This document shows positions 1 to 7,050 of a stretch of 16,656 nucleotides of DNA, in pieces. Numbering within the stretch: position 1 is the stretch's first letter; the number at the start of each line of letters is the position of its first letter. The notes beneath the pieces were generated by a model. It saw nothing but the letters and a program-made list of their open reading frames with translations. It was not told the DNA's origin and did not search any database. The position numbers and the translations under genes were made by a program. The stretch covers positions 1-16,656 of the forward strand of contig DOWL01000067.1 in NCBI GenBank assembly GCA_003519585.1. The letters run 5' to 3'. The stretch comes from Nocardioides sp. GTDB taxonomy: Bacteria; Actinomycetota; Actinomycetes; Propionibacteriales; Nocardioidaceae.

Positions 1-164
1 CTCGCTGCGCTCGCGGCTCAACCAGCGGTGGCGGTGGTTGAGCCCGGAGGCGCGCCAGCGCCGATCGGTGTCGAAACCGCCGCAGCGAAGGCACCGGACC
101 TGATCACGTCCCAGCCCCGTGTTGCCGGGTTTCGACACGCTCGCTGCTCGCGGCTCAACCAGCG
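1..164. repeat. palindromic intergenic repeat cluster, three copies in alternating orientation
   Basis: Three related units are visible. A forward unit truncated by the window edge occupies 1-27 and ends CGGCTCAACCAGCG. A reverse unit at about 33-78 starts GGTGGTTGAGC and ends GTGTCGAAACC. A second forward unit at 127-164 starts GGGTTTCGACACGC and ends CGGCTCAACCAGCG. The two forward units differ by a 2-base deletion, and the reverse unit is the inverted complement at both ends, so transcripts could fold into stem-loops. Repeats of this kind are scattered between genes in some high-GC actinobacteria (recalled knowledge, not checked). An ATG at 119 inside the repeat opens an in-frame extension of the next gene, which I regard as spurious. 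Confidence 0.75.
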
Positions 165-196
165 ACGGCCTCGCGGCGCCTCGCGGGTCGGGCTGG

Positions 197-211
197 CAGA
201 CTCGCGACGTG
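197..211 (+). promoter_or_regulatory. candidate leaderless promoter (-10) and GTG start of the first SDR gene
   Basis: CAGACT at 197-202 is followed by exactly 6 nt and then GTG at 209. This matches the usual actinobacterial leaderless arrangement (-10 hexamer, 6-7 nt, start codon). No Shine-Dalgarno sequence is evident. The hexamer departs from TANNNT at its first base, so this is only a candidate. Confidence 0.4.
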
Positions 212-1138
212 GGCCTGCTGTTCGAGACACCGCGTGCGCGGCTGCGTCGGCTGCGGGGGCGGCCGAGCCCGTTGGCGGGTCGGACCGTCCTGGTGACCGG
301 CGCCTCGTCGGGGATCGGTGAGGCCACCGCCATGTCGGTCGCGGCGCGGGGGGCGACCGTGCTGCTGGTGGCGCGACGGGCCGACGAGTTGGAGCGGGTG
401 CGGGCCTCGATCGAGGCCGACGGCGGGCGCGCCGCGGCGTACGTCTGCGACCTCACCGATACCGCGGACGGTGGAGCCGTCGACCTGCTCGTCAAGCGGG
501 TGCTCGACGAGCACGGCCCGGTCGACTACCTGGTCAACAACGCCGGCCGTTCGATCCGGCGGTCGCTGAGCATCTCCTACGACCGGTTCCACGACGTCGA
601 GCGCAGCACCGCCGTCAACTTCCTGGGGCCGGTCCGGCTCACCCTCGGCCTGTTGCCGGCGATGCGTGCGCAGCGGTTCGGTCACGTGGTCAATGTCGTG
701 ACCTGGGGTGTGCAGATGAAGGCACCGAAGTACACCGCCTACATCGCCTCCAAGACCGCTCTCGACGTGTGGAGCCGGATCGCGGGACGCGAGACGTACG
801 GCGACAACGTGACCTTCACCAACATGCGGTTCGCCCTGGTGCGCACCGCGATGAGCGCCCCCACTGAGGCCTACGCCAAGCTCCCCGGCCTCACCCCTGA
901 GCAGGCGGCGAGCAAGGTGGTCCGGGCTCTCGAGGATCGGCCGCTGACCACCGGCACCGTGCCGGGCCGGCTGGGGGAGTGGTTCAACCTGGTCACCCCC
1001 CGCCTCAGCGATGCGGCGTTCCATCGGCTCGACCGGCGGATACCCGATTCGAGGGCGGCGCGTGGCGCCGCCCGCGAACCGCCCGATGCCGCGAATGACG
1101 CCCTCGCGGGAGGTTCGAGGCCTACCCTCGAGGCGTGA
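209..1138 (+). CDS. short-chain dehydrogenase/reductase (SDR) with Thr at the usual catalytic Ser position
   Basis: Predicted cytosolic NAD(P)-dependent oxidoreductase of the classical SDR family, about 309 aa from GTG 209; the substrate is unknown. Visible motifs are the nucleotide-binding TGASSGIG at residues 30-37, NNAG at 110-113, and the active-site Y178-x-x-x-K182 (YIASK). The residue 13 before the Tyr, normally Ser, is Thr165. The C-terminal ~70 residues go beyond the Rossmann core, and the last ~35 are rich in Ala, Arg and Pro. An in-frame ATG at 119 would add 30 residues encoded by the upstream repeat, so GTG 209 is preferred. The stop overlaps the next start (GTGA, 1135-1138), suggesting translational coupling. 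The SDR assignment is secure; the exact start is moderately sure. Confidence 0.85.
   Translation: MGLLFETPRARLRRLRGRPSPLAGRTVLVTGASSGIGEATAMSVAARGATVLLVARRADELERVRASIEADGGRAAAYVCDLTDTADGGAVDLLVKRVLDEHGPVDYLVNNAGRSIRRSLSISYDRFHDVERSTAVNFLGPVRLTLGLLPAMRAQRFGHVVNVVTWGVQMKAPKYTAYIASKTALDVWSRIAGRETYGDNVTFTNMRFALVRTAMSAPTEAYAKLPGLTPEQAASKVVRALEDRPLTTGTVPGRLGEWFNLVTPRLSDAAFHRLDRRIPDSRAARGAAREPPDAANDALAGGSRPTLEA
1123..1137 (+). promoter_or_regulatory. candidate leaderless promoter inside the end of the SDR gene
   Basis: TACCCT at 1123-1128 fits the TANNNT -10 pattern and is followed by 6 nt and the GTG start at 1135. The downstream gene could therefore be made from its own leaderless transcript as well as by coupling through the GTGA overlap. 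Confidence 0.45.
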
Positions 1139-1908
1139 CCGAGCTGCAGTGGCTGGGCGTGACGGAGGGGTGGCACCAAGACCCCTACGGCCGCTTCGAG
1201 TTGCGCTTCTTCGACGGACACAAGTGGACGCCGTACGTCCGCAACGGCGAGGAGCACGCGCTCGACGAGCCCACCGATCCGCTGAGCCCCAGCCCGCCTG
1301 GCATCCGCCGGGCGCTGCTCGACGAGGACGTATTGCTGGTCGAGCGGTTCACCGATCTGGGGCGACGCTGGTCCGACCGCTCCGTGCATCGTCCGGACGG
1401 GACCCGGGTCGGCACGCTACGGCGCGCCGCGTTGCTGCCCGGAGGCGCCGGAGCCGATGCGCTGGGCGCCCGCGAGCAGGTGGTCAACGACGTCGTCGAG
1501 CTGGTCGACGTCGCAGAACGTCCGGTCCTGACCATCCTCGTCCCGATGGGCTCGGCGCGGACCTCGGTCGAGGTGCGCGGCAGCTCGGGCGAGGCGGGCC
1601 GGATCGTGCAGCAGACGGTGCGCGGCGACCGGACGACGTATGCCTTCCTGTCCACCAGCGGCGCCTACCTCGGGGAGCTGCGCTCGGACAACTGGATGGG
1701 CTGGGACCTCCGGATCCACGACAGCAACGACCACCTCGTCGCGACCATCACCCGCGACTTCTCCGATCTCGATCTCAGCAGGATCCCGCGACCCGACGAC
1801 TACGTGTTGCGGATCAACCCGCCGCTGCTCGAGCCGTTGCGCACGCTGGTGGTCGCCTGCGCACTCTGCTTCGAGGTCGCCGTCCGGCCCAACGAGCCGG
1901 GTCTCTAG
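1135..1908 (+). CDS. DUF2510 and phospholipid scramblase/LURP-one-like protein
   Basis: Protein of 257 aa starting at GTG 1135. Residues about 12-35 match the DUF2510 pattern: Gly-Trp, Asp-Pro, then an aromatic pair followed by Asp-Gly and Lys-Trp-Thr. This short motif is common at the N-termini of actinobacterial membrane-associated proteins. From about residue 95 the sequence alternates short beta-type segments with turn motifs, such as SSGEAGRIVQ, TSGAYLGEL and DSNDHLVATITRDF. This spacing resembles the beta-barrel of phospholipid scramblase/Tubby-like (LURP-one) proteins. No transmembrane helix is clear, though a hydrophobic stretch near the C-terminus (LRTLVVACALCFEVAV) could pack as the central helix of that fold. 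Role unknown. It overlaps the SDR gene by 4 nt and converges with ku, with only 7 bp between stops. Confidence 0.75.
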   Translation: MTELQWLGVTEGWHQDPYGRFELRFFDGHKWTPYVRNGEEHALDEPTDPLSPSPPGIRRALLDEDVLLVERFTDLGRRWSDRSVHRPDGTRVGTLRRAALLPGGAGADALGAREQVVNDVVELVDVAERPVLTILVPMGSARTSVEVRGSSGEAGRIVQQTVRGDRTTYAFLSTSGAYLGELRSDNWMGWDLRIHDSNDHLVATITRDFSDLDLSRIPRPDDYVLRINPPLLEPLRTLVVACALCFEVAVRPNEPGL

Positions 1909-1915
1909 ATGACCA

Positions 1916-2884
1916 CTAGCTCGCCTTGCGGGCGGTCGACTTCTTGGTGGTCGTCTTCTTCGCGGTGGTCTTCTTGGCAGCGGCCTTCTTCGTCGCCTTC
2001 TTCGCCGTGGCCTTCTTGGTGGTCGTCTTCTTGGCGGCCGCCTTCTTAGTGGTCGCCTTGGCCGGTTCGGCGTCCTCCTCGACGTCGTCGAAGATCTCGG
2101 AGCCGGTCTCGCCACGGCCCTTCTTGGCCGCGTCGACCGAGCGCTGCAGCGCGGCGAGCAGGTCGACCACCTCGCCGGAGGTCTTGGTCGAGGTAGGCGT
2201 GCGCTGGATCTCGCCGCCCTCGATCTTGGTCTTGACCAGTGCCTCGACCGCCTCGGCGTAGTCGTCCTCGAACTCGCTGGGGTCGAAGTCGCCGGACAGC
2301 GTCTCGACCAGCATGTGCGCCATCTTGACCTCGGCGTCCTTCACCTCGCCGACCTCGACGGAGAAGTCCGGGGTGCGGATCTCGTCGGGCCACATCATCG
2401 TCTGGAGCACGATCACGTCGTCCTTGACCCGGAGTACGGCGACCGTGGTGCGCTGCCGGAGGGCGACGGTGACCACCGCCATCCGGTCGGCATCGAGCAG
2501 CGCCTGGCGGAGCAGGCCGTAGGGCTTGGCGCCCGACTTCTCGGGCTCGAGGTAGTAGGACTTCTCGAGCAGCATCGGGTCGATCTGGTCGGCGGGCACG
2601 AACTTCTCGACCGCGATCTCCCGCGAGGACGTCGAGGGCAGCCCCTCCATGTCCTCGTCGGTGAGGATGACCATCTCGCCGTCCTCGGTCTCATAGCCCT
2701 TGGCGATGTCGGCGTAGGCGATCTCCTCGCCGTCGATGGAGCAGACCCGTTGGTACTTGATCCGGCCACCGTCCTTGGCGTGCACCTGACGGAACGAGAC
2801 GTCGTGCGACTCCGTCGCGGCGTACAGCTTCACGGGCACGCTGACCAGCCCGAACGAGACCGCACCCTTCCAGATCGCGCGCAT
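1916..2884 (-). CDS. ku: Ku, DNA end-binding protein of non-homologous end joining
   Basis: Bacterial Ku homodimer subunit (322 aa) that encircles double-strand break ends and recruits LigD-type ligase and polymerase. The sequence opens MRAIWKGAVSFGLVSVPVKLY, the characteristic N-terminus of the family, and the Ku beta-barrel domain runs to about residue 255. Residues about 275-322 form a low-complexity tail of Lys-Lys with Thr/Ala repeats, as in the extended basic C-termini of many actinobacterial Ku proteins, which bind DNA. The DNA for this tail (about 1920-2060) is internally repetitive and may be length-variable. A strong Shine-Dalgarno AGGAGG (complement of 2893-2898) lies 8 nt before the ATG. 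The gene is divergent from the ligase operon. Confidence 0.97.
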   Translation of the reverse strand: MRAIWKGAVSFGLVSVPVKLYAATESHDVSFRQVHAKDGGRIKYQRVCSIDGEEIAYADIAKGYETEDGEMVILTDEDMEGLPSTSSREIAVEKFVPADQIDPMLLEKSYYLEPEKSGAKPYGLLRQALLDADRMAVVTVALRQRTTVAVLRVKDDVIVLQTMMWPDEIRTPDFSVEVGEVKDAEVKMAHMLVETLSGDFDPSEFEDDYAEAVEALVKTKIEGGEIQRTPTSTKTSGEVVDLLAALQRSVDAAKKGRGETGSEIFDDVEEDAEPAKATTKKAAAKKTTTKKATAKKATKKAAAKKTTAKKTTTKKSTARKAS

Positions 2885-2906
2885 CCCTCACTCCTCCTGT
2901 GTCCGG

Positions 2907-2946
2907 GTCCCACCGCCCGGGGTGAGACCAGTGTGACCGGTGGGAC
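2907..2946. promoter_or_regulatory. inverted repeat between the divergent ku and ligase genes, candidate shared operator
   Basis: GTCCCACCG at 2907-2915 and CGGTGGGAC at 2938-2946 are perfect 9-bp inverted copies, 31 bp centre to centre (about three helical turns). They lie in the 113-bp gap between ku (start 2884) and the ligase gene (start 2998). The position suggests a dimeric regulator controlling both directions, or a transcript hairpin. The regulator is unknown. Confidence 0.5.
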
Positions 2947-2997
2947 GCCGAGAATCCATCGGTCGGTCAGCAGGCCGCCATCAGCGAGGATGGCCCC

Positions 2998-3933
2998 ATG
3001 CGTCCGATGCTCGCCACTGCCGGTACCCACGTGCCGACCGAACCGGGCTGGACCCACGAGGTGAAGTGGGACGGCGTACGCGTGCTCGCCGACACCACCC
3101 GCGGCGGGGCGACCCGGCTGCTCAGCCGCAACGAGAACCCCGTGACCGTGGCCTGGCCGGAGCTCAACCGCAGCCCACTCGGCGACCGCGACCTCCTGGT
3201 CGACGGCGAGGTGATCGCGCTCAACGACCGGGGATTGCCCGACTTCCGGGTGCTCCAGGACCGCATGCACGTGCGCAACGCCGCCGCGGCTGCCCGGCTG
3301 GCCGATCGGCTGCCGGCGACCTACATGGTCTTCGACGTGATGCGGGTCGACGGCAAGGATGTCTCCGGGCAGCCGCTGGGGGAGCGGCGCACCATCCTGC
3401 GCGGCCTCGGGTTGGAGCACTCGACCTGGCAGGTGCCCGACGCGTACGACGACGGGCCGATGCTCTACGAGGCGACCCGGCAGCAGGGCCTGGAAGGGAT
3501 CGTCAGCAAGCGGTTGACCTCGCGCTACGTTTTCGGCGAGCGGACCAGGAGTTGGCTCAAGTTCGCCCATCGGCACCGCCGGTCCTACGTCGTGGGTGGC
3601 TGGCGGCCGCAGGAGGGCACCGCCGATCGGCTGGCCGCGCTCCTGGTGGGCGAGCTCACCCACGAGGGGTTGGTCTACCGCGGCCGGGTCGGCAGCGGCA
3701 TCGGCGGCGTACAGAGCAAGCAGCTCACCGCGCTGGTGGCCCCGCTCGCACGTGGCGACAGCCCCTTCGACGACGAGGTGCCGGCGGTCGACGCCCGGGG
3801 CACCTTCTGGGTACAGCCCGTGCTGGTGGTCGACGTCGAGACCCATGGCGTCGGTTACACCCGGCTCCGGCAGCCGTCGTTCCGCGGCGTTCGAGCCGAT
3901 CTCACCCCCGACGACCTGAGGACCCAGTCGTGA
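2998..3933 (+). CDS. ATP-dependent DNA ligase, stand-alone LigD ligase domain
   Basis: 311-aa nucleotidyltransferase that seals breaks in NHEJ. Ligase motifs in order: motif I EVKWDGVR with adenylated Lys23; DGEV at 69-72 (motif III); VFDVM at 111-115 (IIIa); EGIVSKR at 166-172 (IV); SWLKF at 185-189 (V). The OB-fold domain ends with RQPSFRGVR at 291-299, where motif VI is expected. The length matches the isolated ligase domain of LigD; in Mycobacterium the polymerase, phosphoesterase and ligase domains are fused, while here they are separate genes. ATG 2998 is preceded by GAGGA at 2986-2990, which could serve as a Shine-Dalgarno or, as GAGGAT plus 6 nt, as a leaderless -10. The stop overlaps the next start (GTGA). 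Confidence 0.95.
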   Translation: MRPMLATAGTHVPTEPGWTHEVKWDGVRVLADTTRGGATRLLSRNENPVTVAWPELNRSPLGDRDLLVDGEVIALNDRGLPDFRVLQDRMHVRNAAAAARLADRLPATYMVFDVMRVDGKDVSGQPLGERRTILRGLGLEHSTWQVPDAYDDGPMLYEATRQQGLEGIVSKRLTSRYVFGERTRSWLKFAHRHRRSYVVGGWRPQEGTADRLAALLVGELTHEGLVYRGRVGSGIGGVQSKQLTALVAPLARGDSPFDDEVPAVDARGTFWVQPVLVVDVETHGVGYTRLRQPSFRGVRADLTPDDLRTQS

Positions 3934-4589
3934 TCTCCGAGCTGTTGGTGGCCGCGGCGCTCGCTGCCGCGCCCGTGACTCTCGACGGCGTCAAGGTCCA
4001 GCTCCGACCAGGCACCGAGCAGGTGGTGACGGTCGACCACACCGGCGGCTACCACGCCCGCGTGACGTTCTGGAAGCTCACCGAGGCCGGCTGGCAGGCC
4101 CGGTTCGATGCGACCGACGGCCGGATCGGGTACGGCGGACTGGTTCGCGGCACGCAGCGTCGGCAGGGCACCGGCACGACGCCGCTCGGCACGTACGCCC
4201 TCCCGTGGGCTTTCGGTCTTGGCGACGGCGACCCGGCCTGGAAGCTGCGCTACCGCGAGGTCCGCAGCGGTGACTTCTGGGTGCAGGACAACGCCTCGGC
4301 CCACTACAACCGCTACCGCAATCAGGCCCAGGGCGGCTTCCGCTGGTGGCTGTCCTCGAGCAACGCGAACAGCTCCGAACGGCTCACCGACTTCCGCGGC
4401 CAGTACCGCATCGCGGTGGTCACCGACTTCAACGTGCGCCAGGTCCGGCATCGCGGCGCCGGCATCTTCCTCCACGTCAACGGTCCCGCTGCGACGGCGG
4501 GCTGCGTGAGTGCTCCGGGGAGGTTCATGGACCGGTTGATGCGGGTCCTGGACCCTGAGCGAGTGCCGGTCATCGCGGTGGGTCGATGA
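3930..4589 (+). CDS. L,D-transpeptidase (YkuD-like) secreted protein
   Basis: About 219 aa from GTG 3930, which overlaps the ligase stop by 4 nt. A short hydrophobic N-terminus with an Ala run (residues about 2-14) looks like a signal peptide, pointing to an extracytoplasmic location. The C-terminal half carries H182 and the TAGCVS motif with Cys192, typical of the catalytic His and Cys of L,D-transpeptidase/YkuD proteins that cross-link or modify peptidoglycan stem peptides. The PLGTYAL segment at 85-91 matches the conserved early part of the fold. A longer open frame extends upstream across the ligase gene but is only a shadow. Oddly for a cell-wall enzyme, it lies between two NHEJ genes with start/stop overlaps on both sides. 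Family assignment is firm; a link to repair is not shown. Confidence 0.85.
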   Translation: MISELLVAAALAAAPVTLDGVKVQLRPGTEQVVTVDHTGGYHARVTFWKLTEAGWQARFDATDGRIGYGGLVRGTQRRQGTGTTPLGTYALPWAFGLGDGDPAWKLRYREVRSGDFWVQDNASAHYNRYRNQAQGGFRWWLSSSNANSSERLTDFRGQYRIAVVTDFNVRQVRHRGAGIFLHVNGPAATAGCVSAPGRFMDRLMRVLDPERVPVIAVGR

Positions 4590-5503
4590 GCCCGCGGGAG
4601 CAGGTCGACAAGCAGGAGGTCTACGTCGACGTCGAGGGTCGCACTCTCAAGATCAGCAACCTCGGCAAGGTCCTCTACCCCCGCACCGGCACCACCAAGG
4701 GCGAGGTCCTCAACTACTACGCCCAGATCGCGCCGGTGCTGCTCCCGCACCTGAAGGATCGCGCCGTCACCCGGATCCGTTGGCCCCACGGTGTCGAGGA
4801 CATGAGCTTCTTCGAGAAGAACATCCCGGGTGGTACGCCGTCCTGGGTGCACACGGTGACCGTGCCGACCACCGGCTCGCGGACGGCGTCCAAGGAGGAC
4901 GGCACGCTTACCTTCCCCATCGTCGACGACCTCGCCACGCTCACCTGGATGGTCAACCTGGCCGCCCTCGAACTGCACGTCCACCAGTGGACCGTCGGCC
5001 GCAACGGACGGCCGCGCGGCGCCGACCGGCTGGTGATCGACCTGGACCCGGGTGAGCCCGCGGGGTTGCACGAGTGCTGTCAGGTCGCGCTGTTGGTCTC
5101 CGACGCGCTGGAGGAGCACGACCTGACCGCCAAGCCGGTGACCAGTGGCAGCAAGGGGCTGCACCTCTACGCCGACCTCCCGAAGCGGCTGCCGTCGGAC
5201 GAGTCCACCGCGCTGGCCAAGTCGGTGGCCGAGGCGCTCGAGAAGGCGCGCCCCAAGCTGGTCACCGCAACGATGACCAAGGCCCGACGGTCGGGGAAGG
5301 TGTTCCTCGACTGGTCGCAGAACTCCGGCTCGAAGACCACCATCTCGCCGTACTCCCTGCGCGGGAAGGACAAGCCGTACGTCGCCACGCCGCTCGGCTG
5401 GGACGAGGTCGAGGAGGGCGCCGACGACCCGGACGCGCTCGAGCAGTTCCGCTTCGACGAGGTGCTGGCGCGCGTTGAGGAGTACGGCGACCTGTTCAGC
5501 TGA
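4586..5503 (+). CDS. LigD-type NHEJ polymerase/primase (PolDom)
   Basis: 305-aa archaeo-eukaryotic-primase-like polymerase that fills gaps and adds nucleotides, often ribonucleotides, at break ends held by Ku. The metal-binding Asp pair is in VIDLDPG (D152, D154) and a third Asp is in VFLDWSQN (D242). The nucleotide-binding SGSKGLHLY is at 187-195. Other family blocks seen are the N-terminal SNLGKVLYP, SFFEKNIP and ELHVHQW. Length fits an isolated PolDom. No 3'-phosphoesterase (PE) domain occurs here or in the ligase protein, so this NHEJ set lacks PE or has it elsewhere. The ATG overlaps the transpeptidase stop (ATGA at 4586-4589), so ligase, transpeptidase and polymerase form one coupled operon. 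Confidence 0.95.
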   Translation: MSPREQVDKQEVYVDVEGRTLKISNLGKVLYPRTGTTKGEVLNYYAQIAPVLLPHLKDRAVTRIRWPHGVEDMSFFEKNIPGGTPSWVHTVTVPTTGSRTASKEDGTLTFPIVDDLATLTWMVNLAALELHVHQWTVGRNGRPRGADRLVIDLDPGEPAGLHECCQVALLVSDALEEHDLTAKPVTSGSKGLHLYADLPKRLPSDESTALAKSVAEALEKARPKLVTATMTKARRSGKVFLDWSQNSGSKTTISPYSLRGKDKPYVATPLGWDEVEEGADDPDALEQFRFDEVLARVEEYGDLFS

Positions 5504-5530
5504 GTCGTCGGCGCCGGAGTCCGATGGTTG

Positions 5531-5559
5531 CCAGGATCGTCGACAGTGCCACATCCTGG
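5531..5559. terminator. inverted repeat after the NHEJ operon, possible weak terminator
   Basis: CCAGGAT at 5531-5537 and ATCCTGG at 5553-5559 form a perfect 7-bp stem with a 15-nt loop, beginning 27 nt after the polymerase stop. There is no T tract, so termination is uncertain; it could also be a protein-binding site. Confidence 0.3.
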
Positions 5560-5604
5560 AAAGCCCGGGGGGACCGCTGGTCGACGCCTGCGCGCAGGTG
5601 TTAC

Positions 5605-5664
5605 CCAACGGTGGTTCAACGTTGGACTGCACGTGGACAGTCCGGGGAGTCGCCCCCCTAGCGT
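5605..5664 (+). promoter_or_regulatory. candidate promoter/operator region of the signal-peptidase-like gene
   Basis: CCAACG at 5605-5610 and CGTTGG at 5620-5625 form an inverted repeat, and CAACGTTG at 5618-5625 is itself a palindrome. Downstream, GTGGAC at 5633-5638 and TAGCGT at 5659-5664 are -35- and -10-like, but their 20-nt spacing is longer than ideal. The rest of the gap (5504-5717) shows no gene. Confidence 0.35.
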
Positions 5665-5717
5665 GGCAGGTGGAGGGCAGCGGGGGTCCTCGGCCTGGAT
5701 GGGGGAAGGGTCAGGTA

Positions 5718-6257
5718 ATGGAGATCGCGCCGGTGCCGCACCGGACGACGCGTGGCGAATGGCGGCGGCTCGCACTCGGGCTGCTGGTGCTCGTCCCTGT
5801 CGTCCTGCTCGTGGTGCTCCCGGCCGTCCTGGGCCTCGACCGCTACGTCGTCACCGATCGCGCCATGGACGGCTCGTTGGCCCGTGGCGCGGTCGTGCTC
5901 GCACGCGAGGTGCCGCCCTCCGACCTGCAGGTCGGTGACGTCATCACCTTCGCTCAGCCCGACGCCGAGACCGACGAGTTGATCGTGCGCCGGATCGTGG
6001 ACATCGACGACGGCGTCGCGACGACCCAGGCCGACACCGCCGGTGCGCCCGACCCCTGGCGGCTCCCGCTGACCGACACGGCCTACGCCAGGGTCTCGGT
6101 CGGTGTGCCCTGGATGGGCTACCCGTTCGTCCTCGACGGAGGCTGGATCTGGCTCGCGATGGCGGCCGCGGCGGCGCTGTGGGTCGCGCTGTTCGCCAAC
6201 TGGAGATCGCCGACCAAGGTCGTCAAGACGGCCCAGACCGGGGTGCCGGTCACCTGA
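5718..6257 (+). CDS. signal peptidase I (S26)-like membrane protein lacking catalytic residues
   Basis: 179 aa from ATG 5718; the purine-rich GGGGGAAGGG just upstream supports this start over the longer frame opening at 5475. A membrane helix spans about residues 18-40 and a second about 143-161. Between them are S26 family landmarks: the region where the SM motif normally lies, then VPPSDLQVGDVITF at about 65-78, and a strand ending LIVRRIV at 88-94. At the nucleophile position the usual Gly-Gly-Ser-Met reads Asp-Arg-Ala-Met, giving Ala49. The His (SipW/archaeal type) or Lys partner position is Arg91. Both catalytic residues therefore appear lost, so this is probably a non-proteolytic membrane protein. 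It precedes a two-component system by 85 nt and may serve it; that is inference. Confidence 0.75.
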   Translation: MEIAPVPHRTTRGEWRRLALGLLVLVPVVLLVVLPAVLGLDRYVVTDRAMDGSLARGAVVLAREVPPSDLQVGDVITFAQPDAETDELIVRRIVDIDDGVATTQADTAGAPDPWRLPLTDTAYARVSVGVPWMGYPFVLDGGWIWLAMAAAAALWVALFANWRSPTKVVKTAQTGVPVT

Positions 6258-6263
6258 GGAGGA

Positions 6264-6290
6264 GAAAGGTCCAGACCACCCGAAAGGTCC
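6264..6290 (+). promoter_or_regulatory. 9-bp direct repeat upstream of the response regulator, candidate operator
   Basis: GAAAGGTCC occurs at 6264-6272 and 6282-6290, an 18-bp period, 52 nt before the response regulator start. Direct repeats are the usual target form of OmpR-type regulators, so autoregulation is possible. Spacing shorter than two helical turns weakens the idea. A strong AGGAGG at 6257-6262 has no start codon at a usable distance. Confidence 0.35.
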
Positions 6291-6330
6291 GGTTCGGAGC
6301 GTTGGTGCACGCCGCCGGTCTGATCCGGCC

Positions 6331-6342
6331 TATCATCGCGGC

Positions 6343-6345
<3 letters not shown>
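6331..6345 (+). promoter_or_regulatory. leaderless promoter of the response regulator
   Basis: TATCAT at 6331-6336 is a good -10 hexamer, followed by 6 nt and ATG 6343. There is no Shine-Dalgarno in this gap, consistent with leaderless translation. No convincing -35 was found. Confidence 0.55.
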
Positions 6346-7035
<690 letters not shown>

Positions 7036-7050
7036 CAGCGGGGGTTCTCT

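Noticed and set aside
155..1024. Minus-strand frame of 289 aa over the SDR gene
   Set aside because: Low-complexity His/Gly/Arg composition without motifs, lying opposite a gene with clear SDR motifs.
1920..2060. Tandem DNA repeat as a separate element
   Set aside because: It is explained by the Lys/Thr/Ala-rich C-terminal tail of Ku.
2940..3929. Long open frame (2940 to 4589) as one 549-aa protein
   Set aside because: The first 330 codons are Arg-rich shadow sequence of the ligase gene in another frame; only the part from GTG 3930 has family motifs.
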